A program made the position numbers and the translations under genes. A stretch of 64,000 nt of DNA from Anammoximicrobium sp964645045 (GTDB lineage Bacteria > Planctomycetota > Planctomycetia > Pirellulales > Pirellulaceae): the NCBI GenBank assembly GCA_964645045.1, contig CAZXYZ010000049.1, positions 1 through 64,000 of the forward strand, given 5' to 3'. The notes under the pieces were generated by a model. The model saw nothing but the letters and a program-made list of their open reading frames with translations. It made no database searches and was not told the DNA's origin. Shown here piece after piece: positions 21,803 to 36,800 of the stretch (positions are counted from its first letter, which is position 1; each line of letters opens with the position of its first letter).

Positions 21803-24800
21803 CTGGGCGTCACGATCCTGGACATCAGCGACACGTTCCCCACGGTCCAGTTTGCTGAAGCCACCGCGTCGGTCGACGAAGACGACCGGCTGACGGTGAC
21901 GGTTACCCTGTCGGAACCTTCCAGCGACACGGTCACGGTGTCCTACACCAACACCATGGGCACGGCATACAGCTGGGACTTCGCCAACACGTCGCAACTG
22001 TACGGCACATTGACGTTTGCCCCCGGCGTGACCCAGCGGACGTTTGATATCGACATCCAGCGGGACGCGGCGGTCGAAACCGACGAGACCTTCTCGCTGA
22101 CCTTGTACAATCCGAGCTACGCGCAACTGGGCACGCCGGACACGCTGGGCGTCACGATTCTGGACATCAGCGACACGTTCCCCGAGGTTCGATTCGAGAC
22201 GGCTTCTCTCTCGGTGGACGAGGGCGCTTCGCTCGCAGTCCGCGTGCAACTGGCGGAGGTTTCGCCCGACCAAGTCCAAGTGTACTACAAGTATCAATTG
22301 GGGACGGCGGAATGGAGCGACCTGAACACGGCCACTGCCAGCGGCTGGCTGGTTATTCCGCCGGGCACCTTGGAAGCCACTTTCACCGTGCAGACGCAAA
22401 CGGACTCGACGTCCGACGATGAAACCTTCCAACTGGAATTGTACAACCCCACCTACGCCCGGATCGGCGAGCCTGGCATCGTCGACGTGACGATTCTGGA
22501 CTACGATCCGCGGGAAGTCAGCGTCCAGGACGTGATGGTGCGGGAGACCGCGACAACGGCCTTGGTGCCCGTGGCTCTCGTCTCGCCGGCCCATGAGGTG
22601 CTGCAGGTCAATTACACGGCCGTGGCGGGCTCCGCCGTCGCCCCTGACGATTTCGTGGCGACTTCGGGAACGCTGACTTTCGGCGTGGGAGAAACCCTCA
22701 AGTACATCGAAGTTCCGATCGTCTACAACGCCGCCCTCGAGCCCGAAGAACAATTCCAGGTGGTGCTCTCTTCTCCCGTCAACGCCGTCCTGGGGAGATC
22801 CGCGGCCACGATCACCATCGTCGATTGGAACGACGCGGCAGAACTGGATGTGCCGGGCGATCAACTGTCGACCGCCTACCCCATGAACTTGACCCCCGGT
22901 GTCTTGGCACCGCTGCAAGCTCAAATCGGTGACGGCCGTTACTCGTACTGGGACGTCGATCTCGTCGAAGTGTCGCTGGCTGCCGGTCAGAATCTCTACG
23001 TGCGTTTGGACACGTCGAGCAGTGCTCTGAACGGGTACGTCCGGCTATTCGACGCTCTGGGTGCAGAGTTGGCCGCGGGCAACGACGCCTGGTTCAGTTA
23101 CACGGCTCCGGTGGACGGCACGTACTACGTCGGGATCTCGGGTGAGACCAACACCGACTACGATCCCGAAGTGGCGGATAGCGGATCAGCTTCGATTCCC
23201 AAAGGAGCGTACACGCTGACGCTGGGGATTTCCGCCGCGGCGCTGCCTCCGGACATCGGCGTCTTTGGCGACGCGAGCGCGACGATTCCGCTGTCCACCG
23301 GCGACACGCCGCTGGATTTCGGGACCCTGCAGCGGGGTGAGCAACGCGAGCGGGTGGCGGTTCTCAAGAATACGGGCGGCAGCCCCTTGAGCATCGACGA
23401 CATCTCTTTCCCGCCGGGCGTTTCGACCACCGACGATTGGCAGGGGCTCGTTCTGCTCCCGCAAGCGAAGGAGTTTCTGACGCTGACGTTCGACGCCAAT
23501 ACGCTCGGCGCGTATTCCCAGGACGTCGTCATCGACTCCAACGATCCGGACGAATCCGAGTTCCGTTTCACGATCACGGCCTCGGTGGTCGCGGCTCGGA
23601 CAGATGCCGTGAACGACACGTTTACGGGGGCCATTGCCGGCGTCGCCAAGAACCTGGACGTCCTGGCCAATGACTTGGGCAGCCTGTTGTCGATCGTGGG
23701 TGTGACGCAACCCGCTTCCGGCAGCGTGGCCATCCGTCCCGATCAGAAGCAGCTCCTCTTCACCGGCGCAGCCGGTTTCGACCTGGCCACCTTCCAGTAT
23801 ACGGTTTCGGACGGATACGTATCGGATACGGCGACCGTGACGGTCCAAGCCAACCTGGCTCCCGTGGCCGTCGATGACATCGTGAAGGACGTCGAGGCGG
23901 GAGTGCGGATGTTCCTCTATCCGCTGGATAACGACTCCGACCCGGACGGCGATGCGTTGACGATCGTCTCCGTCGGCGGCACTCCCGCGGGCACGGTCAC
24001 ACGCTCCGATGGGTACCTGGCCTACGAGGCACCCACCGGGTTTGCGGGCGATACGTTCCAGTACACCATCCAGGACGCCGCCGGCCATCAATCCACCGCC
24101 ACCGTCACGCTGGCGGCCCCGCCGGGACCTCGCCCTCTGCTGGACGTCGACTTCGAGCGCTTGACCGATGTGACGACGGCGGTCGGGGTCACCTACCGCT
24201 GGACCTCCTACCACGATGCGCCCGATTTCCTGTACGCCCACGTCGATCTGGCCAACGTCAGCACGTACTCGGTCCGCGGTCCGATTCTGCTGGGCATCAA
24301 GGACCTGGACAATCCCGCGGTCACGGTCCGCGATCTCGACGGGATCTCGCCTGGCGGCATGCCGTATTACAACATTACGGATCGGCTGGTCAGCGACACG
24401 GATGTGTTCTTCTCGCCCGGCGATTCGGCCCAGGTCGAACTGAAGTTCCACACTCCAGCGCGCACGCGGTTCCACTATGAACTGGTGGTCCTGGGGGTCC
24501 TGAACGACGCGCCGCGGTTCCAGACCGAGGCGGATACCGAAGCGGTGGCGGGGACGATCTACCAATATAACGCGGATGCCCCCGACCCCGATCGCGATCC
24601 GGTCACCTATTCGCTCGTGTCCGGGCCGGCCGGGATGACCGTCTTCGCCGCCAGCGGATTGGTTCGCTGGTCCACGGCCGGCGGCGACCGCGGTGACCAC
24701 ACGGTGGTCATTCGCGCCACCGATCCCTACGGCGCTTACGAGGACCAGCCGTATACGCTGCACGTCGTCGATTCGGCCAACCGGCCGCCGCGGTTCACCT

Positions 24801-27800
24801 CGACGCCCGTCACCGACGCCGAAGTCGGCGTGCCCTACCAGTATCCCTTGGCGGCCCTCGATCCGGATCTCGACCCGCTGACATTCTCGCTCTCGGGCGA
24901 CTATCCGTCGGGCATGGCGGTGGCCGATGCCTCGCGCGGCTTGATTGCATGGACCCCGCCGGCCGAACTGGTGGGACAGACCGTTTCGGTCACGGCCCAG
25001 GTCGTCGATGGCCGCGGCGGCGAAGCGCTGCAGGTTTTCGACATCTACATCCATCCCCAAGACGGCAATCATCCGCCGATCATCGTGAGCGAGCCCGAAA
25101 AGCGATTGATCCTCCCCACGCTGGACGCGAACTCGGCGCTGGGTGATGTCGCTCCGGGGACGATCGATCTGGCCCTGACCGCAGGACAGACGCAGACGCT
25201 GACGGTGAGCATCGCGCTGCCGGATGACGCGATCGTGGTCTCGGCCGCCGACGTGTTCCTGCTGTTCGACGATACGGGCAGCTTTACCAACACGGCGCCA
25301 GCGGTTACCGCGGCTTTTCCAGAACTGATCGCCGATCTGGGGACCGCGTTCCCGAACGTCGATTTCGCCTTCGGCGTGGGACGTTTCGAGGAATATGCGG
25401 GTTTGTACGGGGAAGATTCTGTCGGCCGCCCCTATATTCTGAACCAGCCCATCCTCACGACCGGCACCTCCGGGTTCACGGCGGCGATCAGCAGCGCGCT
25501 CGATCGCAGCGCCCCTGGGGGTGGAGGCGACGGCCCAGAAACGGCCATCGAGGCCCTGTACCAAGTGGCGACCGGATTGGGCTTCGACGGGAATCAGGAC
25601 GGCGATGCGATCGACTCCGGACCGGCAGGGATTGGTCCGACCCAGACCGATCCGGGCAGTAGCGGCGATGTGCCGCCGTTTGCCTCGTACTTCGCCGATC
25701 CGACCATCGGGACCTTACCTGCCAGCGGTTCGCTGGGAGGCGTCGGTTTCCGGCCGGGCGCGTTGCCCATCATCATTCTGGCGACCGATATCGGCACGGC
25801 CTACCGCCCCTCCGACCCGCAGCCCGAGATCATCACCGGGCGAAACGGAGTGACCGTTCCCCTGGCGGAGTTCCAGGGCTTCTACCGCGACGAAGCACCC
25901 CCGGGCGGCGCGGAAATCCAAGAGACCGTGAAGGCCTTGAACGACTTGGGGGCGCTGGTGATCGGCCTGGGACGTGACTGGGGCAATCCAGATCCGCGGC
26001 AGTTCCTCGAAGCGCTGGCGAAACTGACGGGAGCCGTGAATGAGTCACCCCAGACGATCGATTCCGGCATTCCAGGCGATCCCATCGAGCCGGGAGACCC
26101 CCTGTACTTCGATATTTACGGGCAGGGGGATCCGGCAGCGGGTATCGGTGCGGCCATCCGGGCGGCGCTGATCAACTCGTCGTTTGCGCTCAACGTCGAG
26201 GGGACCGAGCCGGGCATCGTGACGAACTTGACGGGCATTCAGTACGACGCGATCTCGGGCACGACGGCCACGTTCGAGATCCAAGTCACCGGCGACGGGC
26301 AGGCCCATTCCCTGGATCTGCACTTCCTGAACATCGCCACGGTCCTGGGCTCCATCCCGCTTACGATTCGTGTTCCGTACCAATACGACGTCGATGCCCT
26401 GGATGCCGACGACGACCCGCTGGAATACTCACTCGTCGGCGAAACGCACGGGGCCACGATCGATCCGCACACCGGACTGCTGCAGTGGGCGCCCCAAGCG
26501 TCGGGCGACTACCAATTCACGGCCCAGGTGATCGACGGGCGCGGCGGCAGCGACCTGCAGCCCTGGAAGGTGTCGGTCCTCGATCCTTCCGAGGTCAACG
26601 CGAACCCGGTCTTCGAAGCGGTGGCGCCTCTGACCTGGGAAGCCGATCGCGAGTACTCGCTCTCCGTGTCGGCCACCGACGCCGACGACGAACCGGTCCG
26701 TTATCAGCTCGTTGACGATCCCGCCGGCAATGCGGCCTTGCCGGACGGCGTGACCATCGATCCGCTCACCGGCATGCTCCGCTGGCGGCCGGAGCCCGGC
26801 CAGGTCGGCTCGCACTCGGTCAAGGTCCGGGCCAACGATGGGCGCGGAGGCTCGGGTACCATCACGCTGGCCATCGACGTGGTCTTGCCTGCCGGGTACA
26901 TCAATCAGCAACCCGAAATCACTTCCACGCCGCCGGCCGCCGTGGCCGTCGATGAAATCTATCGCTACGACGTGACGGCGACCGATCCTGACATGGACCG
27001 CCTGTCGTTCGACCTGGCCTATGCGCCGGCGGGCATGGCCATCGACGCGGACAGTGGACGCATCGCCTGGCGGCCGACCAGCGAGCAGGTCGGGACGCAT
27101 CCCGTGTACGTGCGCGTGACCGATTCCCGCGGCGGCATGGACCTTCAAATCTACGACCTGGTCGTCACCTCGACCAACGATCCGCCCGCGTTTCGTTCGA
27201 CGCCGCTCACCACCGCGGCGACCGGTCAGCCGTACGTCTATGCGGCGCAGGCCACCGATCCCAACGGGGACGTGCTGACCTACACGCTCGATCCCGCCTC
27301 CCGGGCCCGCGGCCTGACCATCGCCGCTTCCACCGGGCAAATCAACTGGGCCAATCCGGCGGCCGGGGATCACTTGGTCACCGTCACCGTGTCCGACGGC
27401 CGCGGCGGGCAGGATGTCCAGATCTACTTCCTGACCGTCGATCCCAACTCGCCGCCGCTGATCAGCAGCAACCCGCCGTCCCCGGCCATCATCAACCAGG
27501 CCTACGCCTACCCGATCGCCTACAGCGATCCGAACCCCGGCGATACGCTCACGCCCTCGCTCGACCAAGCATCGCTCGACCGCGGCTTGGAGATCGTGGT
27601 GAACGCCAGCGTCAGCCCTGCGACTTGGACGCTGCAGTGGACGCCGAAGCTGCTCGGCAAATTCCCCGTCGCGATCACCGCCACCGACCAGGCCGGGGCC
27701 TCGTTCACCCAGAGCTTCACGCTGCCGGTCATCGCCCAGACCATGCCCAGCGAGCCGCCAAGGATTTCGTCCACGCCCACGGGCCCCGCGTACCAGGGCC

Positions 27801-30800
27801 AGCAGTGGTCCTATCTGATCAAGGCTTCCGATCCTGACGGCGATGACAACCTGTTGGAGTACTTCGTCGTTTCGCACGACCTCAACAATCCACTGTGGGA
27901 ACACATCACGCTTACCGAAAAGACGCTCCGCTGGACGCCAAAATCGGGCGAAGTGCCCGAAGGCTTGATCTTCAAGGTCCGCGTGACAGATACGGATGGC
28001 GCCTACGCCGAGCAGACTTTCGAGGTGCCCGCCCAAGCCGACGTACCACCCAATGCTTCGCCCCGCTTCACCTCCGTCCCGACCGGACCCGCCGTCGTCG
28101 GTCAGACCTATCGCTACCAGGCGAACGCCGTCGATCCCGACGGGGATGCTTTGACCTACGGCATCGATACGGCTACCCAAGCTCTGGGCGCAGACATCGA
28201 TCCGGCGACGGGGCTCCTGACGTGGCAGCCCACGACGGCAGGCAACACCGACCTGGTCGTCACGGTCACCGATGGCGTGAACGGGCTGATCACCCAAACC
28301 TTCACGCTGCCCGTCGTCCGCCAGAACACGGCCCCCGCGATCACCTCCGTTCCGGCCGGGCCGGCGCAGGTTCAGTCAGCATGGACGTATGTAGTCCGGG
28401 CGACCGACTCCGATCCGGGCGACCAGGCCCTACTGCAGTATCGGCTGACCAGTCCGACAGAACAGGCGGGTATCATTGAATTCGACGAAGCCAGCGGAAC
28501 TCTCACCTGGACGGCAGGCGCCGCCGGCTCCCAACCGTTTACCATCGAAGTCGACGATACCCGCGGTGGAGTTGCCACGCAGACGTTTACGATCGGGGCT
28601 CAAGTCCCGGCGGGCACGGGAAATGCGCCCGCCATCACGTCCAGCCCCCAAGGGCCGGCCTACGTCGGCCGCGTCTGGACGTATCTGGCCACCGCCACCG
28701 ACGCGGACGGCGATCCGATCTCCTGGACCGTCGCCAGCGCCCCAGCCGGACTGACGCACGAGACGTTCGCGGACAAGCTGCGGCTGACGTGGACCCCCAC
28801 GGTCGGCGACTTGGCGGCGGCTCCGCACTCGATTACCCTCCAGGCCGACGACGGCGACCCGCTCAGCGGCTACGCGACGCAATCGTTCCAACTAGGTGTC
28901 GTGGATGTCAATCAGCCGCCGACAATCACGTCCTTGCCCACGGGGCCGGCGTACAAGGACGTCGCTTGGAGCTATGCGGTCACGGCCAGCGACACGGATG
29001 ATCCTCCACAAAACCGGACCTACGCGCTGGACCCCGCCTCCCAGATCCCCACCAACGCGATCGGCAGCAGCACCGGGCTGATCACTTGGACCGGTACCGT
29101 GCCCGGCAGCTATGCCGTGATCGTCAAGGTCTCCGACGGCCGGGGCGGCGAAGCGACCCAGCGGTTCACCCTGAAAGTGGTCGACCAGGCCGTGCCGTCC
29201 AACCTGCCGCCCGTGATCCGCTCGCTGCCGCCCAACTCCGTGCGTCAGGGAGACGTCTACTCCTACGCCCTCGATGCCTACGATCCCAACGGCGACGCTC
29301 TCCAATACCAGTTGACGACCGCGCCGTCCGGAATGACGGTCGACGCGTCGGGCGTCCTCCGCTGGCGCGCCGGGATGATCGGCGACTACGCCGTAACCGT
29401 CTCGGTCAGCGACGGGGTCAATGCGCCCGTAGAACAGCATTTCCCCCTGGAAGTCCTGCCGCCGGTGGCCGCCAACGAGCCGCCCGCGATCGTCAGCAAC
29501 CCCACGGGTCCGGCGGTGCGCGACCGGCAGTGGACCTACGAAGTCATCGGGGAAGATCCCAACGGGGACGCCATCACCTTCAGTGTGACGGCGACCGATT
29601 CGGGCGGCGATCCGGTCGCGATGAACATCATCCCGTCAGCCACGCACCCGGCAACGCAGGCCGTGATCACCTGGACTCCCACGGCGGGCGGCAACGTCGA
29701 TGTGGTGGTGACGGCCACGGACGGCCAGCGCTCCAGCAGCCAATCGTTCACCCTCCGGGTGCTGGACAACGCCCCGCCGGTCATCGATTCGACGCCCACC
29801 CAAACCGTCAACCTGCGCGCATTGCACCAGTATACGGTCCACGCTACCGATCCCAACACCACCGATGTGGTCCGCTACGCGATGCAAGACCTCCGCCAGC
29901 TTGTGGCGATCGGCGGCTTGCAGCCGACGAGCACACCTGGGGTGGTCGCCAGTACCGGACAACTCACCTGGACGCCCGATGCGCCGGGCCTGTACGAAGT
30001 CACCGTTTCGGCCGATGATCAGCGCGGCGGCACGGACACCCAGACGTATCACCTGCAGGTCATCGACCCCAATAGCAACAACCCGCCCCTGGTGGATTTC
30101 GCGCCGCGGCGCGAAGTGCCCTTCGGCGTGGCGATGATCTATCAGGTGCCGGCCAGCGATCCGGAAGGCGATCCGCTGACGTTCACGCCCGTGCTCAGCT
30201 CGCTGCCGCCCGGCATGAACCTGAGCCCCACGGGCCTGCTGACCTGGACGCCTACGGCCGAGCAACTCTCGCCCCCGGAATACACCGTCTCCCTGAGCGT
30301 GTCCGATGGGGAAAACATCGTCCCGGTCCAGTCGCAGTTGACGGTCGTGCAGCAGCTTCAGAACCAGCCGCCCGAGTTTACCTCGACCGCTTCCACCTCG
30401 GCCATCGCCAACTACCGCTACACCTACGATGCCGCCGCCGTCGATCCGGACGGCGACAGCGTCGTCTTCTCGCTAGCTGGGCCAGGGTCTCCCGACCCGG
30501 CCCCCGCCGGCATGACAATCGATTCTCTGACGGGGCTGATCCAGTGGCGCCCCACAGTCAGTCAGGTGGGCTCCCACACGTTCACCGTCGTGGCCAGCGA
30601 CACCTTGGGGCTCCGCGACGAGCAAGTCGTCACGCTCACCGTGGCCGGCGCCAATCGCCCGCCGGTAATCGAGTCGGATCCGCCGGTGATCGCCGTGCGC
30701 AACGAGCTGTACGACTACACGATCCGGGCTTCCGATCCGGACGGGCACCGGCTGACGTACTCGCTGGCCCCGAACTCGGAGATTTCGGCCAGCGATCCGA

Positions 30801-33800
30801 ACGTGGACTTCGATCCGACCACCGGCCGCTTGCAGTGGACGCCGGACGCGCTGGGCGTGTTCTACGTGCAGATCAACGTGGTCGATGAATTCGGCATGGG
30901 CGTGGGGCAGGGCTACAGGGTACAGGTTCTGGCCACGGCTCCCAACGCCGCCCCGCGCATCACTTCGTCGATCCCCGAACCGCTGATGGCTGAAGTGGGC
31001 AAAACTTTCGCGCTCACCGTGACGGCTGACGATCCCAACGCGGGCGATACGGTCTCGATCAGCATGGTCGAGCCCAGCACGCTGCCCGGCAGCGGGACCT
31101 TCACACGCAGTGACGGCAATCCGGCCTCCGGCGTGCTCGCCTGGACCCCCGCCACCGTGGGCCTGGTCTGGTTCCAGTTCCAGGCGTCCGACGGCCAAGC
31201 GACCGCCAGTCAGCGGTTCGCCATTCTGGTGACACCGGCCAACCACCCGCCTACCGTCGAGGCCATCGACAACCAAACCGTCACCGAAGGCGCGGAACTG
31301 CAGGTCGACGTCAACGCTACGGATGCCGACGGGGACAGCTTGGAATACGCGTTGGATGCGGCCTCGCTGGACCGCGGCCTGACGATCGATGAGTTCGGCC
31401 GCATCCGCTGGCAGACCGACCCGGGGGATACGGACCAGTTCGACGTGATCGTGTCGGTCACGGACAACCGCATCGCCGCACCCTTGGAGACAACCTTCCG
31501 CGTGTCCGTTGTCGCGGATAATACGGGTCCCAGGGTCACGATTCTTCCCGACCGGACGGCGGCCGAGATCGGCGAGACGGTCGCCATCCTCGTGCATGCG
31601 ATTGACGACGTGGCGGTGGCCGCCGGTTCCAAGACGCTGACGCTGGTCAGCGTGACTCAAGGGGGCGTTACCACGCCGCTCAACCAGGCGTTGGCGTTAG
31701 ATGCTGCGGGCCGAGCCCAATTGACACTGACCGCAGCGCATCTGGGCGAGCTGCGATTCGAAGCCACCGCCAAGGACGTCAACGGGAAGTTGAGTCCCAC
31801 CGCCTCGGTCTCGGTATTCGTGGCCGACCCGACCAATGTCGCGGCCCCCACGGCCGTGATCGCGCTGCCGACCGACGGCCAGGCCGTCACGGAACCGGTC
31901 GACGTGGTCGGCACGGTGGCCGACGACGTGGCGATCCGCGACTGGCAGTTGACCTATACGCCGCTGGACGGCGGACAGGGTGGCCTGATCGCCGAGGGCA
32001 CCGGCACGATCGATAACGGCGTGCTGGGGCGTTTCGATCCCACGATCCTGCGCAACGGAATGTACCGCCTGGACCTGGTCGTCACAGACACCGGCAACAA
32101 CACGTCCAGCGACAGTGTGACGGTGGAAGTGGAAGGCAATCTGAAGCTCGGCAATTTCACGCTCAGCTTCGTGGATCTGGAAGTACCGGTCGCCGGCCTG
32201 CCGCTCACGATCACGCGGACCTACGACACGTTGGACGCGGAGATTCAGGGCGATTTCGGTTACGGCTGGCGGCTGGATCTGAGCAACACGAAAGTATCAG
32301 TCGACTTCGGGGACGGCACCCAGGGCGGCGGCCTATTCGGTCATCGGCCCTTTGAAGATGGCACGCGCGTGGTCATCACATTGCCGGATGGCAGCCAACA
32401 AGGCTTCACATTCGCGCCCGAGCAGCAGAGTTTCGGATTTGGTTTCACCGCCGACTACGTGCCGCGTTTCCTTCCGGACTACGGCGTGACCAGCGACCTG
32501 ATCGTCGAGCCGTATTACCTGCGCAAGCTGAGCTACAACACGTATATCGACATGAGCACCGGGCGCGACTACACGCCCGCGGACCCAGTGCTGGGCGGCG
32601 CGTACACCCTGAAGCTGCGTAACGGGACCGAATTGGCGATCAACGCCGAGACGGGCGAACTGTCGACGATCACGGACCTATCGGGCAACACGCTGACGTT
32701 CACCGGCATGGGCATCGAACACAGCGCCGGCCGTAGCGTTCAGTTCGAACGCGACTTCCGCGGGCGGATTACGGCGTTGATCGATCCGGCGGGTCACCGG
32801 ATTGAATACGCCTATGACGCGGCGGGCGATCTGGTCTCCATGACCGATCGCGTCGACGCAACGACGACCTTCAGGTACCTGACCGGGGCCGACGCCCCGG
32901 AGCACTATCTTGACGAAATCATCGACCCACTAGGCCGAAGCGCGGCCAGGACGGAATACGACGAGCAGGGCCGAGTCAAACGCGTGACGGACGCCGACGG
33001 AAAAACGATCGAATACCAGTGGAACGGCGAATCGAAGATCCAGCATATCACCGACCAACTCGGCAATACCTCCATTGTCCAGACCGACGCTCACGGCAAC
33101 GTGGTTCGCGAGGAAAACCCGGAAGGCGGGATCGCGCTTCGGACCTACGACGCCAAGGACCGGGTGCTGACCGAAACGACCGTCGTCGGCCTGATCGATT
33201 CCCTGGACAACGGAGAAACGAACGATCTGACGACTCGATATCGGTACGACGAGCAGACGGGCGATCTGCTGGAGACGATCCATCCACGCGGCACGTCCAC
33301 GGCGACGCACTACAACGGCCACGGCCAACCGACCACGACGTTCGACGAATTGCAGAACCCGACGACCAACGTGTATGACGAACGGGGGCTGCTCTCCGCG
33401 ACGTACGCACCGGCGCTGGATGCCAACGGCCAGCGGACCTCCGTGGTTACTCGCATGGACTACGACCCGAAGGGCAACTTGACCAAGGTCTACAACGACG
33501 CTGGTATCCTGTTGGTCAACAGCACCTACAACCAGTACGGTGACGTGACCAGCACGACGAGCGCCGCAGGCCGTACGACTTCCTTCGCCTACGACATCAA
33601 TGGCGATCAGGTCGGCACCTGGTACTTCGACACGAGTACGGGTGGCAGCGTCCAAGTCCTGGACGTAACCCACTATGACGGGAACCGGCGAGTGGTCGAG
33701 TCTGGTCGGCTCGAATTGTCCGCCGGTCAGTACATCACCGACGCCAGCGCCATCGAGGCGGTTCAGTTCGACGCCGCGCCGTATCAGGACTTCGTCCTCT

Positions 33801-36800
33801 GGAGCAGCGGGACCGATTATAACGCCGCCGGTCAGGTCACATCGAGCACCGACCGGAATAAGGACGTCACGGAAAACACCTACGACCTGCGCGGCCAGCA
33901 GATTCAGACCCGCAGCGAAACCCGAAGCGTCAGCGAGGGAACCCAGTATCTGGTCTCGCGGACAGTCTACGACGCCGCGGGCCGGGCCGTGGCCACCACG
34001 GACCAGTATGTCGAGGGCACAACCGAGCCGATCGGCGGCACGATCACCACCTACGACGGCGCGGGACGCGTGATTCAGACCGAACGAGTCAAGGGCATCG
34101 TAATCGACCTGATCGGTACGGGTGCCCTGGTCACGTCGGTCCTGACTAGTCGCGGTACGACGGTCAGCACGTCCCGCACGGACTACGACAATGCGGGACG
34201 CGTTGTCTCCTCCTTCGACCAGTATGGCAACGAGTCTCGCACCACGTACAATCGGTACGGCGAAGTCGTGCAGACGGCCACCCAAGCCCGACGTGCCAGC
34301 GAGGGAGGCGGCACCGAGGTGGTTTGGCTCGTCAGCCGCACCGTGTACGACGACTACGGCCGGGTCGAAGTCGCCACGGATCGCTACGTCCTCGACTCCA
34401 CCGCCACGGTGTACGGCACCAAGACCATTTACGACACCCTCGGCCGCGTCGTGAAAACGGAGCGTCTTGAAGGCGTACAAATCGACGTCATCGACCCGGC
34501 TACGGGGAACCCCGTCGATCCGCTGGATCCGGCTTACTCCGGACCCTCAACGCTCAGCTCAAACCTGTCAACTTCCGGGAGCGTGCTCTCGGCGACGGAA
34601 ACCGTCTACAATGCTAAGGGCCAGGTTGCCCGCTCGATCGCCGCCGATGGGCAAGTCACCCAATACGAGTACGACTCCCTCGGGCGTCAAGTGGCCACGA
34701 TCGGCCACATCGTGCGAGCCGACTCCGTCGCCTTGCCTGAGTCCGTACTCTCCGCTCTCGGCTCTCCGCTAACTGCTTTTCACGTCCGCTTGCGCAGCGA
34801 GACCGAGTATGACGACCAGGGTCGCGTCGCGGAGCAACGCACCAATCTGGTCGAGGTCGTGGGCGAGAACGGCGACCGTCTCCCTGGCTACCCCGCTCCG
34901 CTGAACGCCGCCGCCCAGCGGACCTCGTACGAGTACGACGAATTCGGCAATCGCGTGAAGACGACCTATGGCGTCGGCACGCCCGTCGAATCGTTCGTCT
35001 TGGTCCACTACGATAAGTTCGGACGCCAAGAGGCGGAGACGCAGCAGACGGACACCTTGTACCTGGCGGATTGGAACGTCGATGCCGACTCCTTTGTGGT
35101 CACCGGCTGGGACGCCGACGCGGACGGGCAACCGGATGCCACACAGCCGCTAGGTTCGCTGGCCGTAGGTGCGCCGCTGCCGACCAAGTTCTTCGAGTAC
35201 GACGCCAGTGGCCGCTTGAGTGCGGTCGTGTTGCCCGCCGTCGCGCATTGGCAGACGGGCCAGCTAGTGCGGCCGCGCTACGAATATGGTTATGATGCCA
35301 ACGGTAACCAAACGCTAATCCGCGACAACGTGGCCCAAGGAACCGACGGCACGATTGCCTACGACCACGAAACGGGCGTGGGTTACGAGGGCGCCGACGT
35401 TCGCGAGACCCGCTTCACCTTCGATGCGCAAGGCCGCCAGCTGACGCGCACTTTGCCGCTGGGCATGCCCTCGTTTGATCCCAATGCCAGCGGCATGGGG
35501 GTCTTGGACGCCAGCGGGCACATCCCCACCGCCTTCATGCCCCAGCCGTTCACGGAGTACTTCTGGTACAACGATCTGGGTCAGCAAGTTTACCACGTCT
35601 CCTTCGAGGGCGTGGTGACCGAGTTCCAGTATGACACCGACTCCGGTGGCACAGGACGCTTGGAAGAGACGCGATTCTTCCAGAATCTGGCGGACTACCG
35701 AACTTGGGTCGCGGAACCTGCCACGCAGAACCCGGCCGAGGTCTGGGTCTACAGCTACGATGCCTTCGGCCGTCAGACCGAGGTGGTCGTCTCTCGTCGC
35801 GACGCGAACCAGATGGTCGTGCATCGCACGGAAGAAACAGATTACGATGCCCAAGGCCGAGTTGTCGCCGAGACGGGGCCCGAAGGCGTGGTCCACTATG
35901 TGTTCGACACCGTGACCGGCCGGCACACGGAAACCTGGACCGGCAGCGGAACCGACGCGACGGCGGCCACAACCCACACCATGTACGTGTACGACACCCT
36001 GGGCCGGCTGGATGAGGTCCGGGCCGTACGGCGCAACGGTCAAGTCGTGGATGCCAGCACTGACGCCGGCAACCAACCCGATGTTACCGACTACTTCTAC
36101 GACTTGTTGGGCAACCTGGACCAAGTACGTCAGCGATTCACCCGCGTGATCGCGGACTACGATTACGACCAACTCAACCGCCTGGAACTGCTCCGGCACT
36201 TCAAGGACGCCGACAAGGACCGGGTGTGGGACGCGGGCGAGCCGCTGCTGGCGGAATTCGACTACGACCTCCTCGCTGACGGCCGCCGGCGGGGTGTGAC
36301 CGAAACGGACTCGCAGGGGTACACAACGCGCGTCGATTGGTTTTACGACGCTGTGGGCCGTCTGACGCGCGAGGTGTACGACGATCCCGTCATCAACAAC
36401 GACCCGCTCACCGAGGACGATTTTGCTACGGATTACCGCTTCGATCTCGTTGGGAATCGACGCGAAAAGCTGACCGACACCGCTCCGGCCGCGGCAGCGT
36501 TCACGGCGTACCGCGACGGCGGAAACCTGACTCCCGATCAGGCGATCAAGTACGCCTACGACGACAACGATCGTCTGCTGACCGAGTTGGCGCAAAGCAT
36601 TGCCGCAGACGGTGCGCGCACCACGGACCAGACGACGTGGCACGAGTACGATCCCGACACAGACGGCCAACCCGGCACGGGCGGCAGTTGGACGATGGAG
36701 ACCCGCAAGACGGTCTTCCAAGGCGCCAACACGAGCGAGGGGCGAGTCATCGTCAGCGACGCCAAGTATTCGTTCAACCTGCAAAATCGGTTGGCGCAAG

